DNA of 61,655 bases from JBBDNV01 sp040877415 (lineage in GTDB: Bacteria; Planctomycetota; Planctomycetia; Pirellulales; PALSA-1355): the NCBI GenBank assembly GCA_040877415.1, contig JBBDNV010000167.1:1-61655 (forward strand), written 5' to 3'. The notes below the pieces were generated by a model, which was not told the DNA's origin, ran no database searches, and saw only the letters and a list, made by a program, of their open reading frames with translations. A program made the translations under genes and the position numbers. Positions 35,785 through 44,808 of the stretch are shown here, one piece after another. Positions within the stretch are counted from its first letter, which is position 1. The number at the start of each line of letters is the position of its first letter.

Positions 35785-37734
35785 ATGACCGACGCCCTCC
35801 CGCAAGCGTTGCGTACGCATTTCGGCTTCGATCGCTTCTTGCCAGGGCAGCGCGAAGTGATCGAGCACTTGCTAGCGGGAAAATCGGCGGCGGCCGTTTT
35901 CCCTACCGGTGGCGGAAAGTCGCTGTGCTTTCAATTGCCGGCCCTGATGCTCGACGGCGTAACCTTGGTCGTTTCGCCACTAATCGCCCTGATGAAGGAC
36001 CAGATCGACTCCCTGACGGCACGCGGCATCGCGGCGGCCAGGCTCGACTCGACCCTTTCGGCGGATGAGTATCGAGACGTCATGCAACAGGTGCGCGGCG
36101 GGGCGTTGCGGTTACTCTACGTGGCGCCCGAACGGTTTCAGAATGAGCGGTTTCGCCAGGCCATCGAGCGGGTGCGAGTGGGGCTGTTCGCGGTGGACGA
36201 GGCGCATTGCATCTCGGAATGGGGGCACAACTTCCGGCCCGACTATCTCAAGCTCGTGGAGTTCGCGCGCCGTTGCCGTGCCGAGCGATTGCTGGCGCTG
36301 ACGGCCACCGCCACGCCGAAGGTGCTGGACGACATTTGCCGGGCTTTTGAAATCGAGCCCCGTTGCGCGGTGCGCAACAGTTGCTATCGGCCAAATCTGA
36401 CCATCCTGACGAGGCCGGTGGATGCGCGTCTCCGGGATGCAATGCTAATCGAACGTTTGCGCGATCGGCCGGCCGGTCCAACGATCGTCTATGTCACGCT
36501 GCAACGCACGGCGGAAACGGTGGCCGCGAAGCTTGCGGAGCACGGTTTCCAGGCCCAAGCCTACCACGCCGGCATGGAAGACGATCAGCGAGCCGCGGTC
36601 CAGGAATGGTTCATGGGGTCCGACGCGGGAGTGGTCGTGGCCACGATCGCCTTCGGGATGGGCATCGACAAGTCAGACATCCGCTATGTCTATCACTACA
36701 ACCTGCCGAAAAGTCTGGAGAACTACTCGCAAGAAATCGGCCGCGCCGGCCGGGATGGTCAGCCGGCTATTTGCGAAATGTGCGTCTGCTTGGATGATCT
36801 CAATCAACTGGAGAATTTTGCCTATGGCGACACGCCGACGTGCGCGGCCGTGGAACGCCTGATGGAAACGGTATTCTCCCAGGATGCGGACTTTGACGTC
36901 AGCTATCATGAGCTCGCAACGCAGTGCGACATCCGCGTGTTGGTCGTCCGCACGCTATTGACTTACCTTGAGCTGGACGGATTTCTCTCGGCCGGGACGC
37001 CTTTTTACTCGACGTACCGCTTTCGGCCACTCCAGAATTCCCGCCAGATTCTCTCCCAATTCGACGGCCAGCGCCGCCGGTTTCTCGAGGGACTTTTTCG
37101 ACAAGTCAAGAAAGCCAAGACCTGGTTCCAGGTCGACGTGGACCAGGCGGCCAAGGTGCTCCAGACGCCGCGCGATCGCATCGTACGAGCACTTGATTAT
37201 CTGGCAGAGCGCGGCTGGATCGAACTGCAGGCTGCGGGCACGCGCAATCGTTATCAACGGTTGCGTACGTCAGAGGACACAAGGGCGCTGGCCCGAAAAC
37301 TCCACGCGCGCACGATCGAGCACCAGCAGCAGGAGATCGCGCGGCTTGGGCAGGTGTTGGAACTGGCACGGCACTCCGGCTGCCAGGTCGAGGTCCTTTG
37401 CCGCCATTTCGGCGAAACGCGCGACGGCCCTTGCGGGCATTGCACGCGTTGTCTCGACTCACATCCGCCGGTGGACTGGCCCTCGCGAAACGTGCCGCCG
37501 ATCGATCAGGCAATCATCGATCAGGCGCTCGATTTGCGTGCCGACCGTCCCGAACTTTCCGACCCGGTGGTCCTGGCGCGCTGGTTGTGCGGGATCAGTT
37601 CGCCGGGCCTGTCGCGTGCCAAGCTGACGTCTCATCCGCTCTTCGGGGCGCAATCGCACCAACCCTTCGCCGAATTGCGCGCGCGATTAGAGAGCGAACT
37701 CGACAGGCGGGCGGATCAAAGTGTAAACAACTGA
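35785..37734 (+). CDS. recQ: RecQ-family DNA helicase
   Basis: A 649-residue superfamily 2 helicase: GQREVIEHLL (motif 0), FPTGGGKSLCFQLP (I), DEAHCISEWGHNFRPDY (II and the RecQ aromatic loop), ALTATATPKV (III), IAFGMGIDKSD and QEIGRAGRDG (V-VI). Canonical RecQ proteins have the four-Cys zinc subdomain straight after the motor. Here the CRHFGET...PCGHCTRC motif comes much later (about 540-565), after a winged-helix-like region, and an HRDC-like helical tail ends the protein. ATG 35785 is used; the upstream TTG at 35776 is unlikely. Confidence 0.9.
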   Translation: MTDALPQALRTHFGFDRFLPGQREVIEHLLAGKSAAAVFPTGGGKSLCFQLPALMLDGVTLVVSPLIALMKDQIDSLTARGIAAARLDSTLSADEYRDVMQQVRGGALRLLYVAPERFQNERFRQAIERVRVGLFAVDEAHCISEWGHNFRPDYLKLVEFARRCRAERLLALTATATPKVLDDICRAFEIEPRCAVRNSCYRPNLTILTRPVDARLRDAMLIERLRDRPAGPTIVYVTLQRTAETVAAKLAEHGFQAQAYHAGMEDDQRAAVQEWFMGSDAGVVVATIAFGMGIDKSDIRYVYHYNLPKSLENYSQEIGRAGRDGQPAICEMCVCLDDLNQLENFAYGDTPTCAAVERLMETVFSQDADFDVSYHELATQCDIRVLVVRTLLTYLELDGFLSAGTPFYSTYRFRPLQNSRQILSQFDGQRRRFLEGLFRQVKKAKTWFQVDVDQAAKVLQTPRDRIVRALDYLAERGWIELQAAGTRNRYQRLRTSEDTRALARKLHARTIEHQQQEIARLGQVLELARHSGCQVEVLCRHFGETRDGPCGHCTRCLDSHPPVDWPSRNVPPIDQAIIDQALDLRADRPELSDPVVLARWLCGISSPGLSRAKLTSHPLFGAQSHQPFAELRARLESELDRRADQSVNN

Positions 37735-38070
37735 CGCAGCATGGCGCTGAAGCTCGCCTCACGCCGCGAAGTGCGCTGCAAATGCGCTGCAAATGCGCTG
37801 GCCAGGAGCTCGGCCCGGAGGTTTCGGTCTTGGAGACCATGTTGCCTTCGTTGTCGTAGGCGTAGTCGTGCTGGCCGTCGGGGACGGTCAATTGCCCGGC
37901 AGGGCGGCCCACGTAGAAAACCGGCCCCTCGTCAAGGACATCAACGGAGCGTAGGAACGACCAAAGAACGCCAGCAATTTGCCTATTCTTCCAATATCGA
38001 ACCCGTCCCGTTTTCCGGGCCTAGCTGAAAAACGGTCCTCACCCGCACCTACGTGAAAAAGGGCTGAAAA
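37735..38070. other. Intergenic region with an RHS remnant
   Basis: 336 bp after recQ. It contains a short tandem GCGCTGCAAAT unit (near 37771-37796) and, on the minus strand, the RHS fragment described separately. No intact gene. Confidence 0.6.
37805..37953 (-). pseudogene. RHS/YD-repeat protein fragment
   Basis: The minus strand encodes LDEGPVFYVGRPAGQLT, then HDYAYDNEGNMVSKTETSG. The YAYDNEGNMVSKTE part is a textbook YD repeat as found in RHS and polymorphic-toxin proteins. The fragment has no start and is followed by unrelated sequence, so it is a relic about 50 codons long of a larger gene. Confidence 0.65.
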
Positions 38071-41000
38071 ATGCTACGAATCTGTCTGTTCCTCTGGATC
38101 GGGAGTGTTTTGGCAGGGGCCGATGCGCGAGCGGCGGGAAATCCACACGCGACGCCGCGGGATCCCGCTGCGCCGGGTTATTCCGGGCACAAGGGCGTCA
38201 CGTTGTACGTCTCCAAGCTGGGTGACAACAGCGATGGTCTGTCTTGGGCAACCGCGTGTACCAGCATTCAGATGGCGCTGGACCGTATCCCCGATGCGCA
38301 AGGAGGTCATCGTGTCGTCGTGCGGCCCGATACGTATATGGAAGCGAATCTGTCGGTAGGGCATCCGGGCGCGGCAGGCTCGTATAACCTCCTCGTGGGG
38401 GACGTAGACGGTCGGTATGGGTCGGGGACCAAGGGACGCGTCGTCATTGACTCTGGCGATCCGAGCAAGGGATTCAAGAGCTACGACTGGTGGAGCGCCA
38501 TCAGAGCTACGTCGCAGGGATGGAGTCCGGAACACAAGGCCCCGACGTTTTCGGCGATCGTCTGGGACCGGTGGATTCTGCGAAACCTCTACGCCACCGG
38601 GGCGGACGCCGGGCTTTTCTGGGATTGTACGAACCGCGTGGAGCCGTTCACGATCGTCGTCGAGGATTGCGTGAGCATCGGTCGGGCTTTCGGCGGCGGC
38701 GTGGCGAATTGCCTGTCCCGCGATGATGAGCCGATTACGTTTCGCCGCTGCAAGCTCTGGTCCTTGGACGAATGGGGCGACACGGCGGGCCTGTACATCC
38801 GCATTGAAAACCAGGCCGCGCCCAAACGGCCCGACGTGATCGTCGAAGATTGCACGATGGTCAGCCCGCAATGCGCCATGAAAGCTGGCAACTACGGCTT
38901 CCACACCTACACGCGCGTCAGGGCCAGCCGTTGCCGCTTCATCACACTCAACTTCTCGCAGCCCGCGGGCACGCCGACCGATGGCATCATCCAGAGCGTG
39001 CAGAACGGCAAGTACCTGCACGTGGACCTCGAGGACTGCACGCTGATGGGATACAAGGTCTTCGGAGTAAAGGTCGACAAGGACTCGGCGAGCGCGATCG
39101 GTTACACCACGAAGGGCGCCGTCAACGCCTACGTGCAGTTCACGCAGGAGGTGCCCAAGGCGATGCTGCGGCTGGGGCATTGGCCCGTGGAAGTCTTCGA
39201 GGAAGTATCCATCCCCCGCGCCGCTGATCCGCGTCCGCCACTCACGGAAGAGACACTCATCCGAAGAGACATGTGTGAAGTATCTCCCATCGTGTGGAAG
39301 GGCCGCCTGTGCCACTTCATGTGCCGCCGGCCTGGGTCCGGCGGAACGAAACAGGACTATTACTTGACCGTGACCGATGCGGAGAGCGGCGACGAGTGGG
39401 CGCGCTTCGGCACGGGGTACAGCCTCGGCAGCGCCCATGTCCACGGTGACACGCTCTATGTTGTGGCCTCGCGATTCGAGAACGAGAACTGGAACGACGT
39501 CACGATCTTCAAGTCCACCGACCTGAAGAACTGGACGCAGAAGATCGCCGTTGTGCAAGAGCCAAACGAGCACCTGTTCAACAGTTCGATCTGCCAGGGG
39601 CCGGACGGGTTCGTCATGGCCTACGAAAGCAACGACCCCGCGTATCCCGCGTTCACGACCAAGTTCGCTCGGTCGAAGGACCTCGAAACGTGGACCAACG
39701 AACCCGGTGCCGCTCTGGGAACCAACCGCTACGTGGCGTGTCCGACGATCCGGTATGCCAACGGTTACTACTACGTGTTCTACCTGGAGCAGCGCACGCC
39801 ACGGTGGTACTTCGAGACGCACGTGGCGCGGTCTGGCGATTTGAAGACCTGGTACCAGAGCCCGCTGAATCCGGTTCTCTCACCGAGAGCCATTGACGAC
39901 GGGATCAATGCATCGGACGCCGATGTGGTGGAGTTTCAGGGAAAAACGCACGTTTATTACGCCGTGGGCGATCAGCGGACGTGGATGAACATCAAGCGGG
40001 TCACGTATCCGGGGAGGTTGACGGACTTCCTGGCGAGCTGGTTCCCGACAGAGGGCTACCGCGATGTCGGCGATCTCGCGGGCTACCGGGCGCGAATCGA
40101 AGCGGAGGCGAAGGTGAAACGGCAGCAATGGTTTCGCAACGCCAAGTTCGGAATGTTCGTGCACTGGGGGCCGTTTGCCGTGCAGGGGAGCGATCCAAAG
40201 GCGGCGTTCGACTATTTCGACATGAAGCACAACGCGGCGCTGCGTGCCGACTTCGTCAAGTACGCGAAGCACTTCAGCCCCAAAGCCTTCGACGCCGCGA
40301 AATGGATGGAAGCCGCTAAGACCGCGGGCATGAAATACGTGGTGTTCACGTCGAAACATCACGACGGCTACACCATGTTCGACAGCGCGCTGACGGACTA
40401 CGACTCGATGCAGCAGGCGCCGAAAACCGACTACGTGCGCAGTCTCATCAAGGCGGCACGGGCTGCAGACCTGAAGATCGGTTTCTACTACTCGATCCTC
40501 GACTGGCGTCATCCCGACTACACGGCCAACCTGCCGAAGTTCGTGAATGACTATCTCTTCGGTCAGGTGCGCGAACTATGCACGAACTACGGTCTCATCG
40601 ATTGCATCTGGTTCGACGGCGAGTGGGACTATCCTGCCGGCACGTGGCGCGCGCGCGAACTGGTGGACATGATCCGCCAGTTGCAGCCCACGGCCCTGAT
40701 CAATGATCGCCTCGGCTTGGGTGAACGCGGCGTCAACCGGCTCTGCGATTTCTATACTCGCGAGCAACCGTCCGAGATCAGCGTTGCCATGGGATTCGAG
40801 CGTCAGAAGCCGTATCCCTGGGAAGCGTGCGTAACGATCGGAGACTCGTGGCAGTACTCCGTGAAGGATACTCACTTCAAGAGTGCCCCAGAGTTGATCC
40901 GCATGCTCGTGGACGTGGTCAGCCGGGGCGGCAACCTGCTGCTCAACGTGGGCCCCACACCCGACGGCGCCATCTCGGCCCCCATGCTCGAGCGCCTGAA

Positions 41001-41313
41001 TGCCATCGGCGCATGGCTCGCCGTCAACGGCGAATCCATCTTCGAAACGACGGGGTCGCCATTCGCAAAGTTGCCCGCAGGCAAATGCACGACGAAAGGC
41101 AACCGCCTTTACATTCACATTGAGGTGCGCCCCGAAGGCGGCGTTCCGTTGCCCGGCCTGCAAAACACCATCAAGAAGGCGTGGTTCCTGAAGACCGGCA
41201 CGGAACTGACGTTCGACAACAAAACCAAGACGATTGCCCTGCCGGAGGCGCTACCCGACGCCGCCGTCACGACGATTGCCATCGAACTCGATGCGCCGCC
41301 GGTGGTGCAGTAG
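38071..41313 (+). CDS. Secreted three-domain glycoside hydrolase ending in GH29 alpha-L-fucosidase
   Basis: A 1080-residue exported protein (signal peptide ending near ADARAA). Residues about 40-380 resemble a right-handed beta-helix (repeated VEDC turns, e.g. IVVEDCVSIG and VIVEDCTMVS). About 390-650 reads as a five-bladed beta-propeller like GH43/GH32 relatives (HVHGDTLYVVASRF, YVACPTIRYANGYYYVFYL, DGINASDADVVEFQGKTHVY). About 685-1075 is GH29: KFGMFVHWGPFAVQG, FTSKHHDGY and nucleophile Asp849 in CIWFDGEWDY, then GNLLLNVGPTPDG. AAGGG precedes the ATG. It would act on fucose-containing, perhaps sulfated, algal glycans. Confidence 0.88.
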   Translation: MLRICLFLWIGSVLAGADARAAGNPHATPRDPAAPGYSGHKGVTLYVSKLGDNSDGLSWATACTSIQMALDRIPDAQGGHRVVVRPDTYMEANLSVGHPGAAGSYNLLVGDVDGRYGSGTKGRVVIDSGDPSKGFKSYDWWSAIRATSQGWSPEHKAPTFSAIVWDRWILRNLYATGADAGLFWDCTNRVEPFTIVVEDCVSIGRAFGGGVANCLSRDDEPITFRRCKLWSLDEWGDTAGLYIRIENQAAPKRPDVIVEDCTMVSPQCAMKAGNYGFHTYTRVRASRCRFITLNFSQPAGTPTDGIIQSVQNGKYLHVDLEDCTLMGYKVFGVKVDKDSASAIGYTTKGAVNAYVQFTQEVPKAMLRLGHWPVEVFEEVSIPRAADPRPPLTEETLIRRDMCEVSPIVWKGRLCHFMCRRPGSGGTKQDYYLTVTDAESGDEWARFGTGYSLGSAHVHGDTLYVVASRFENENWNDVTIFKSTDLKNWTQKIAVVQEPNEHLFNSSICQGPDGFVMAYESNDPAYPAFTTKFARSKDLETWTNEPGAALGTNRYVACPTIRYANGYYYVFYLEQRTPRWYFETHVARSGDLKTWYQSPLNPVLSPRAIDDGINASDADVVEFQGKTHVYYAVGDQRTWMNIKRVTYPGRLTDFLASWFPTEGYRDVGDLAGYRARIEAEAKVKRQQWFRNAKFGMFVHWGPFAVQGSDPKAAFDYFDMKHNAALRADFVKYAKHFSPKAFDAAKWMEAAKTAGMKYVVFTSKHHDGYTMFDSALTDYDSMQQAPKTDYVRSLIKAARAADLKIGFYYSILDWRHPDYTANLPKFVNDYLFGQVRELCTNYGLIDCIWFDGEWDYPAGTWRARELVDMIRQLQPTALINDRLGLGERGVNRLCDFYTREQPSEISVAMGFERQKPYPWEACVTIGDSWQYSVKDTHFKSAPELIRMLVDVVSRGGNLLLNVGPTPDGAISAPMLERLNAIGAWLAVNGESIFETTGSPFAKLPAGKCTTKGNRLYIHIEVRPEGGVPLPGLQNTIKKAWFLKTGTELTFDNKTKTIALPEALPDAAVTTIAIELDAPPVVQ

Positions 41314-41433
41314 CGGCCGGGTGTTGCAGCACTGTCTCGATGGACCGCGCCGTGTCCCGCAATAAGGGAAGAAAAGAGGACAGGGAAGAAAAGGAGATTG
41401 TGCCAAGAAGCTTGGGAAAGGAGGAAGGCGAAC

Positions 41434-41574
41434 ATGAGCGAATTAAAGGGGGACGGCGCGCCTCATCAGGGTGGCTACAAACGTCCCTTGAGTCCGACGC
41501 CCGAGTCGGCGTATGGTACGAGTGAACCGTTCTCGACACCCCGCGGAATTCTTCAATTTCGAAGGAAAAACTAA
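41434..41574 (+). CDS. Possible 46-residue protein
   Basis: ATG 41434 follows AAAGGAGG at the right distance, one of the best ribosome sites in the window. The product is short and polar (MSELKGDGAPHQGGYKRPLS, then PTPESAYGTSEPFSTP), Pro/Ser/Gly-rich and probably disordered, ending in a basic tail (FRRKN). No family recognised; it may be spurious. Confidence 0.35.
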   Translation: MSELKGDGAPHQGGYKRPLSPTPESAYGTSEPFSTPRGILQFRRKN

Positions 41575-41654
41575 AACGGGGTCGAAACGAAGCGCAAGGT
41601 GTTCAAAAATCGGTCGTTGCGGCGCGCGGGTGGGGTTTGTTCTCGCGTCGCGGT

Positions 41655-41680
41655 ATAGCTATGAAAAAGGCCAGCCCCTC
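41655..41680 (+). repeat. TATAGCTATGAAAA repeat, copy B
   Basis: Shares the core TATAGCTATGAAAAA and the upstream TTTGTTC/CGCG block with copy A (1131); the downstream part has diverged. Confidence 0.55.
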
Positions 41681-41844
41681 TGGTGCCGCGAAAACCGGCT
41701 CGTTTGAAATAAATTGAGCCAGGCCGCGGCACTCGATTCCGACGGCCTGTGATGAGCGAGCGCCCGGAAGTGAGGAGAGCGGGATGCGTTGGATCTACGG
41801 TACCAGCAGTTCCAGCAGCGTCGTTATGGGCCGGGATGAGGTCT

Positions 41845-42204
41845 CTACGCCTCTCGTTTTTCCAGACCATTGATAAGGCCGCTGACCATCTTTGCGATCG
41901 TTTCCAGATCTTGTCGAAGCGCCTCGTGCTTCGGTTCGTTTAGCAGCCCTCGGCGCCGGGCAATTTCGAGCAAAGGAACGCACTCTTGAGCGGAGCCGCG
42001 GACGATGGTGAAGAAATTCTTGCGGTCCGGCTTTGTGAAACGACCGTTTCCCTCGGCCAGATTCGTCGCAATTGAAAGGGCCGCGCGATTGAGTTGATCG
42101 ACCAAGAAGCTGTAGCCGCGTGGGAATTCCTGAGTCAATGCGGCAATTTGATCGGCAAAGGAGATTGCCTTCTGATAGACCTCCAGTTTCTCGAACATGA
42201 AGGC
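41845..42204 (-). CDS. Four-helix-bundle (23S rRNA intervening-sequence-type) protein
   Basis: A 119-residue all-helical protein of the four-helix-bundle family first found inside spirochete 23S rRNA insertions (MFEKLEVYQKAISFADQI, DQLNRAALSIATNLAEGNGR, then ARRRGLL and a terminal helix). The SIATNLAEG segment is the family signature. Such genes are common as singletons in planctomycetes and metagenomic candidates, with unknown function. It lies beside, not inside, an RNA gene: tmRNA begins its 3' end 157 bp away on the same strand. ATG 42204 or 42198 could start it. Confidence 0.85.
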   Translation of the reverse strand, partial: AFMFEKLEVYQKAISFADQIAALTQEFPRGYSFLVDQLNRAALSIATNLAEGNGRFTKPDRKNFFTIVRGSAQECVPLLEIARRRGLLNEPKHEALRQDLETIAKMVSGLINGLEKREA

Positions 42205-42335
42205 CATTGGCAGGATCACACGAAAATGAGCAGTGGATCAGGTGAACAGGTGACCGCAGGAGAGCAAATCGAGTGGCAGTTCTCCCGTCTCTTTGTCCTT
42301 CACCTGCTCCCCTGTTCTACTGCTCTCCTGCTCTA

Positions 42336-42360
42336 TTTTTGGCCGCTGCGCGGCCAAAAA
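42336..42360. repeat. Hairpin adjoining the tmRNA 3' end
   Basis: TTTTTGGCCGC - TGC - GCGGCCAAAAA, a perfect 11-bp stem directly abutting the mature tmRNA end. The T-run precedes and the A-run follows on both strands, so it is not a textbook intrinsic terminator, though it is well placed to shape the 3' trailer. Confidence 0.6.
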
Positions 42361-42723
42361 TGGAGGCGGCGGGAATTGAACCCGCGTCCCGCGATGTTTC
42401 CATGGGGGCTTCTACGTGCGTAGTCGGATCATTTACGCGTCTCGCTTGCCGACCCCTAACCGACGAGGTGCCTGGCAAGCCAGCCGGGAACAGTTTTTAA
42501 CCTCGGGCGTGCCTGGCGGTGACCCGAGGCGATTCGGATTTGGTGACGAGTTTTTGGGCCTCTCCGACTAAAGCCCGCAACTCGGGTTGCCTGTTTCTAG
42601 GCAGCCAAAGCAAAGCTATCTTCGGCAATTGAAGATATTTGGTCAGCTTTTAACGTGGCCCACTGACCAACCACGGCACGCCACCCACACTTCAAGCTAT
42701 CCGGTCGAACCCAGTTCGCCCCC
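42361..42723 (-). ncRNA. ssrA: Transfer-messenger RNA
   Basis: A 363-nt one-piece tmRNA. The 5' end GGGGGCGAACTGGGTTCGAC and the 3' end GGGTTCAATTCCCGCCGCCT followed by CCA form the tRNA-like domain, with the CCA encoded. The message part carries the tag ADQISSIAEDSFALAA followed by TAG (42597-42647, GCT resume codon after GTTAAAA), a 16-residue peptide ending in ALAA for proteolysis. It rescues ribosomes stalled on broken messages together with SmpB. Confidence 0.95.
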
Positions 42724-42756
42724 TAAAAACAAGCCGAAAGTGCCGGCCGACAATCA

Positions 42757-42784
42757 ATTATAGCAGACAATCCGGCCCGTCCAA
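42757..42784 (-). promoter_or_regulatory. ssrA promoter
   Basis: On the minus strand TTGGAC (42784-42779) and a perfect TATAAT (42762-42757) are 16 bp apart. The predicted transcript starts about 27 nt before mature tmRNA, leaving a short 5' leader for RNase P. Confidence 0.75.
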
Positions 42785-42802
42785 CTTCAGTCGGCCGCCG
42801 GT

Positions 42803-43651
42803 TCAGGGCGCCAGCCGGCCGGCGGCCAGCAGGTATAAAAGCAAGCCACCCAGCAGCAGCCGATAGGCCACAAAGACGTACGTTGTGTGCGTCCTCAGGT
42901 AGTAGAGCAAAAACGCGATCGCCGCGTAGCCCGAAACCAGCGCGGCGGCGGTCGCCACGACCAGCGCGGCCACGTCCTTGGAACTTCCCAGCACCTCGCT
43001 GCGGGCGGCGTAGAGCTCGAAAACTCCGGCCGCCAGCACGCTCGGCAAGGAGAGCAAGAACGAAAACCGCGCCGCCGCCTCCCGCGACATGCCGGCAAAC
43101 AGGCCGGCCGTGATGGTCACGCCGGAGCGCGACGAACCGGGCACGAGCGCCAAGGCCTGCGCGGCGCCGGTCGCCAGCGCGTCGGTCCAGGTGATGTCGG
43201 CCAACTGCTTTTGCCGCTTTCCGGCTCGAGCCCGCCCGCGCACCAGCATTTCGGCCAGGGCCAACGCCACGGCCAAAGCCACCAGAGCCAACGCCACGAC
43301 GTACAGCGATCGAAACGTCGTTTCGATGTGGCCTCTGAACACCAATCCGCAGGCGACGATCGGCACCGTGCCAACGATGATCATCCAGCCCAGCCGCGCA
43401 TCCGGGTCTCCCAGCGGCCGGCCGCCGGCGAGACCCCGGGTCCAGGCCCGGCCGATGCGGACTATGTCGCGGCGAAAGTATGCCAGCACGGCCACCAGCG
43501 TGCCGATTTGAATGACCGCCGTAAAGGCGGCGCCGGGGTCTTGCCAGCCCACCAGCGCGGGCACAATGCGCAAGTGCGCGGAACTGCTGATCGGCAGAAA
43601 CTCGGTCAACCCCTGCACGATTCCCAAAAGGACGGCCTGGAACAAATCCAA
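42803..43651 (-). CDS. uppP: Undecaprenyl-diphosphatase UppP (BacA)
   Basis: A 282-residue multi-pass inner-membrane phosphatase that recycles undecaprenyl pyrophosphate to the lipid carrier for peptidoglycan and other cell-surface polymers. The two conserved motifs are present: GIVQGLTEFLPISSSAHL near the N-terminus (catalytic Glu) and LVPGSSRSGVTITAGL (PGxSRSGxT) in the middle. At least seven hydrophobic segments are visible. Excess UppP gives bacitracin resistance in other bacteria. It is transcribed toward tmRNA on the same strand, 79 bp from the ssrA start. Confidence 0.95.
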   Translation of the reverse strand: MDLFQAVLLGIVQGLTEFLPISSSAHLRIVPALVGWQDPGAAFTAVIQIGTLVAVLAYFRRDIVRIGRAWTRGLAGGRPLGDPDARLGWMIIVGTVPIVACGLVFRGHIETTFRSLYVVALALVALAVALALAEMLVRGRARAGKRQKQLADITWTDALATGAAQALALVPGSSRSGVTITAGLFAGMSREAAARFSFLLSLPSVLAAGVFELYAARSEVLGSSKDVAALVVATAAALVSGYAAIAFLLYYLRTHTTYVFVAYRLLLGGLLLYLLAAGRLAP

Positions 43652-43903
43652 AGCTGTTTCCCCGCTGATTGCGTGTGCGATTCCGGCGCCGCCAGCCTCA
43701 CCAATATAGCTTTCGCCATGCGCTGGCCCGCTCCCAAAAGGAAGGAGTTTTTGGGGCGTCGCGCGCTGGCCGGCGGCAAACTTCGCGACTGTCTCTTCAT
43801 CGGCACGCCGGGATTTGCCATAATGGCCGTTTCACGGCTACCTGGCGTCGCACCAGGCTCGGGCCGGGGCGTTAGCGCGAAACGAGCACCTAAAAGGCGT
43901 TCG

Positions 43904-44791
43904 ATGTTCAAGAATCTGAGTCCGGAGGCTTTGGGAGTTTCGGGTCGCGGAAGCGAGATCATCGAGCTGGCGCTGTCGCACGGCTTCAAGGGCCTGGACC
44001 TCGGATTGGTCGAGTTTGCCGAGCAGGTCAGCGCCCAGGGCTTTGCCAAGGCGTCGCGACTAATCGCCAGCGCCCGGCTGAAGCTCGGCAGTTTCCGGCT
44101 GCCGGTCCACTGGCAAGAAGATTCGCCCCAGTACCAGGCCGATTTGGAACGGCTGTCGGCCCTGGCCGAGGTGGCCCGCCAGATCGGCTGCCGCCGGGCA
44201 ACCACCGTGATCGAGCCCGGCAGCGAGCGCGTGTATCACGAGAATTTCGAATTCCACCGCCGTCGCCTGGCCGAATTGGGCGACGTTTTGGCGAAGCACG
44301 AAATTCGGCTGGGGGTCGGCTTCCTCGCGCCCTTGGCCTGCCGCGAGGATCGCCCCTATCCGTTCGTCCGGACGGCCGAAGAGACGCTGCAATTGTTGCG
44401 CACCACCGGCTCGTCGAACGTCGCCCTGGCGCTCGACACCTGGCACTGGCATCTGGGAGGTGGAACGGTCGAGCAATTGCGCGCACTGACGCCCGACAAG
44501 ATTGTCGCCGTCTGGCTGTCCGACGCCGAGCCGGCACTGACGGCCGACGAGGCGGAACTCTCGGCGCGGCGGCTGCCGGGCGAAGGCGGGGCGATTGACA
44601 ACGCGGCCGTGTTGACCGCTCTGGCGCAACTGCACTACGACGGACCCGTGACCCCCGTCGCCGACAAAAGCCAATTGGCCGGGCGCAGCCGCGACCAGAT
44701 CGTCAAAGCGGCCGGCGCCGCCTTCGATCAGGTTTGGAAAGCCGCAGGTTTGAATCAAGCGGGCCGCCTGGCCACCGTCAGCGGCCGCTAA
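43904..44791 (+). CDS. Sugar phosphate isomerase/epimerase-like TIM-barrel protein
   Basis: A 295-residue xylose isomerase-like TIM barrel (AP-endonuclease-2 superfamily). Markers are the N-terminal ELALSHGFKGLDLGL, TVIEPGSERVYHENFEFH in the centre, VALALDTWHWHLGGG with the metal-binding Asp/His, and KIVAVWLSDAEP near the end. Relatives isomerise or epimerise keto-sugars or inositols; the exact substrate is unknown. AAGG lies 7 bases before ATG 43904. The exonuclease-like gene follows 17 bp later on the same strand. Confidence 0.82.
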   Translation: MFKNLSPEALGVSGRGSEIIELALSHGFKGLDLGLVEFAEQVSAQGFAKASRLIASARLKLGSFRLPVHWQEDSPQYQADLERLSALAEVARQIGCRRATTVIEPGSERVYHENFEFHRRRLAELGDVLAKHEIRLGVGFLAPLACREDRPYPFVRTAEETLQLLRTTGSSNVALALDTWHWHLGGGTVEQLRALTPDKIVAVWLSDAEPALTADEAELSARRLPGEGGAIDNAAVLTALAQLHYDGPVTPVADKSQLAGRSRDQIVKAAGAAFDQVWKAAGLNQAGRLATVSGR

Positions 44792-44808
44792 ACGCGCGGG
44801 ACCGTCTC

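Larger units (their letters stand above)
41314..41844. other. Intergenic region with purine-rich stretch and repeat copy B
   Basis: 531 bp between the fucosidase gene and the four-helix-bundle gene. It has a purine-rich run (41365-41430), a short frame with a strong ribosome site (41434-41574) and repeat copy B (41655-41680). Confidence 0.6.

Noticed and set aside
41845..42204. rRNA intervening sequence
   Set aside because: The protein family was first found inside 23S rRNA, but no rRNA sequence flanks it here.
42336..42360. Intrinsic terminator for tmRNA
   Set aside because: The T-run precedes and the A-run follows the stem on both strands, the reverse of the required order.
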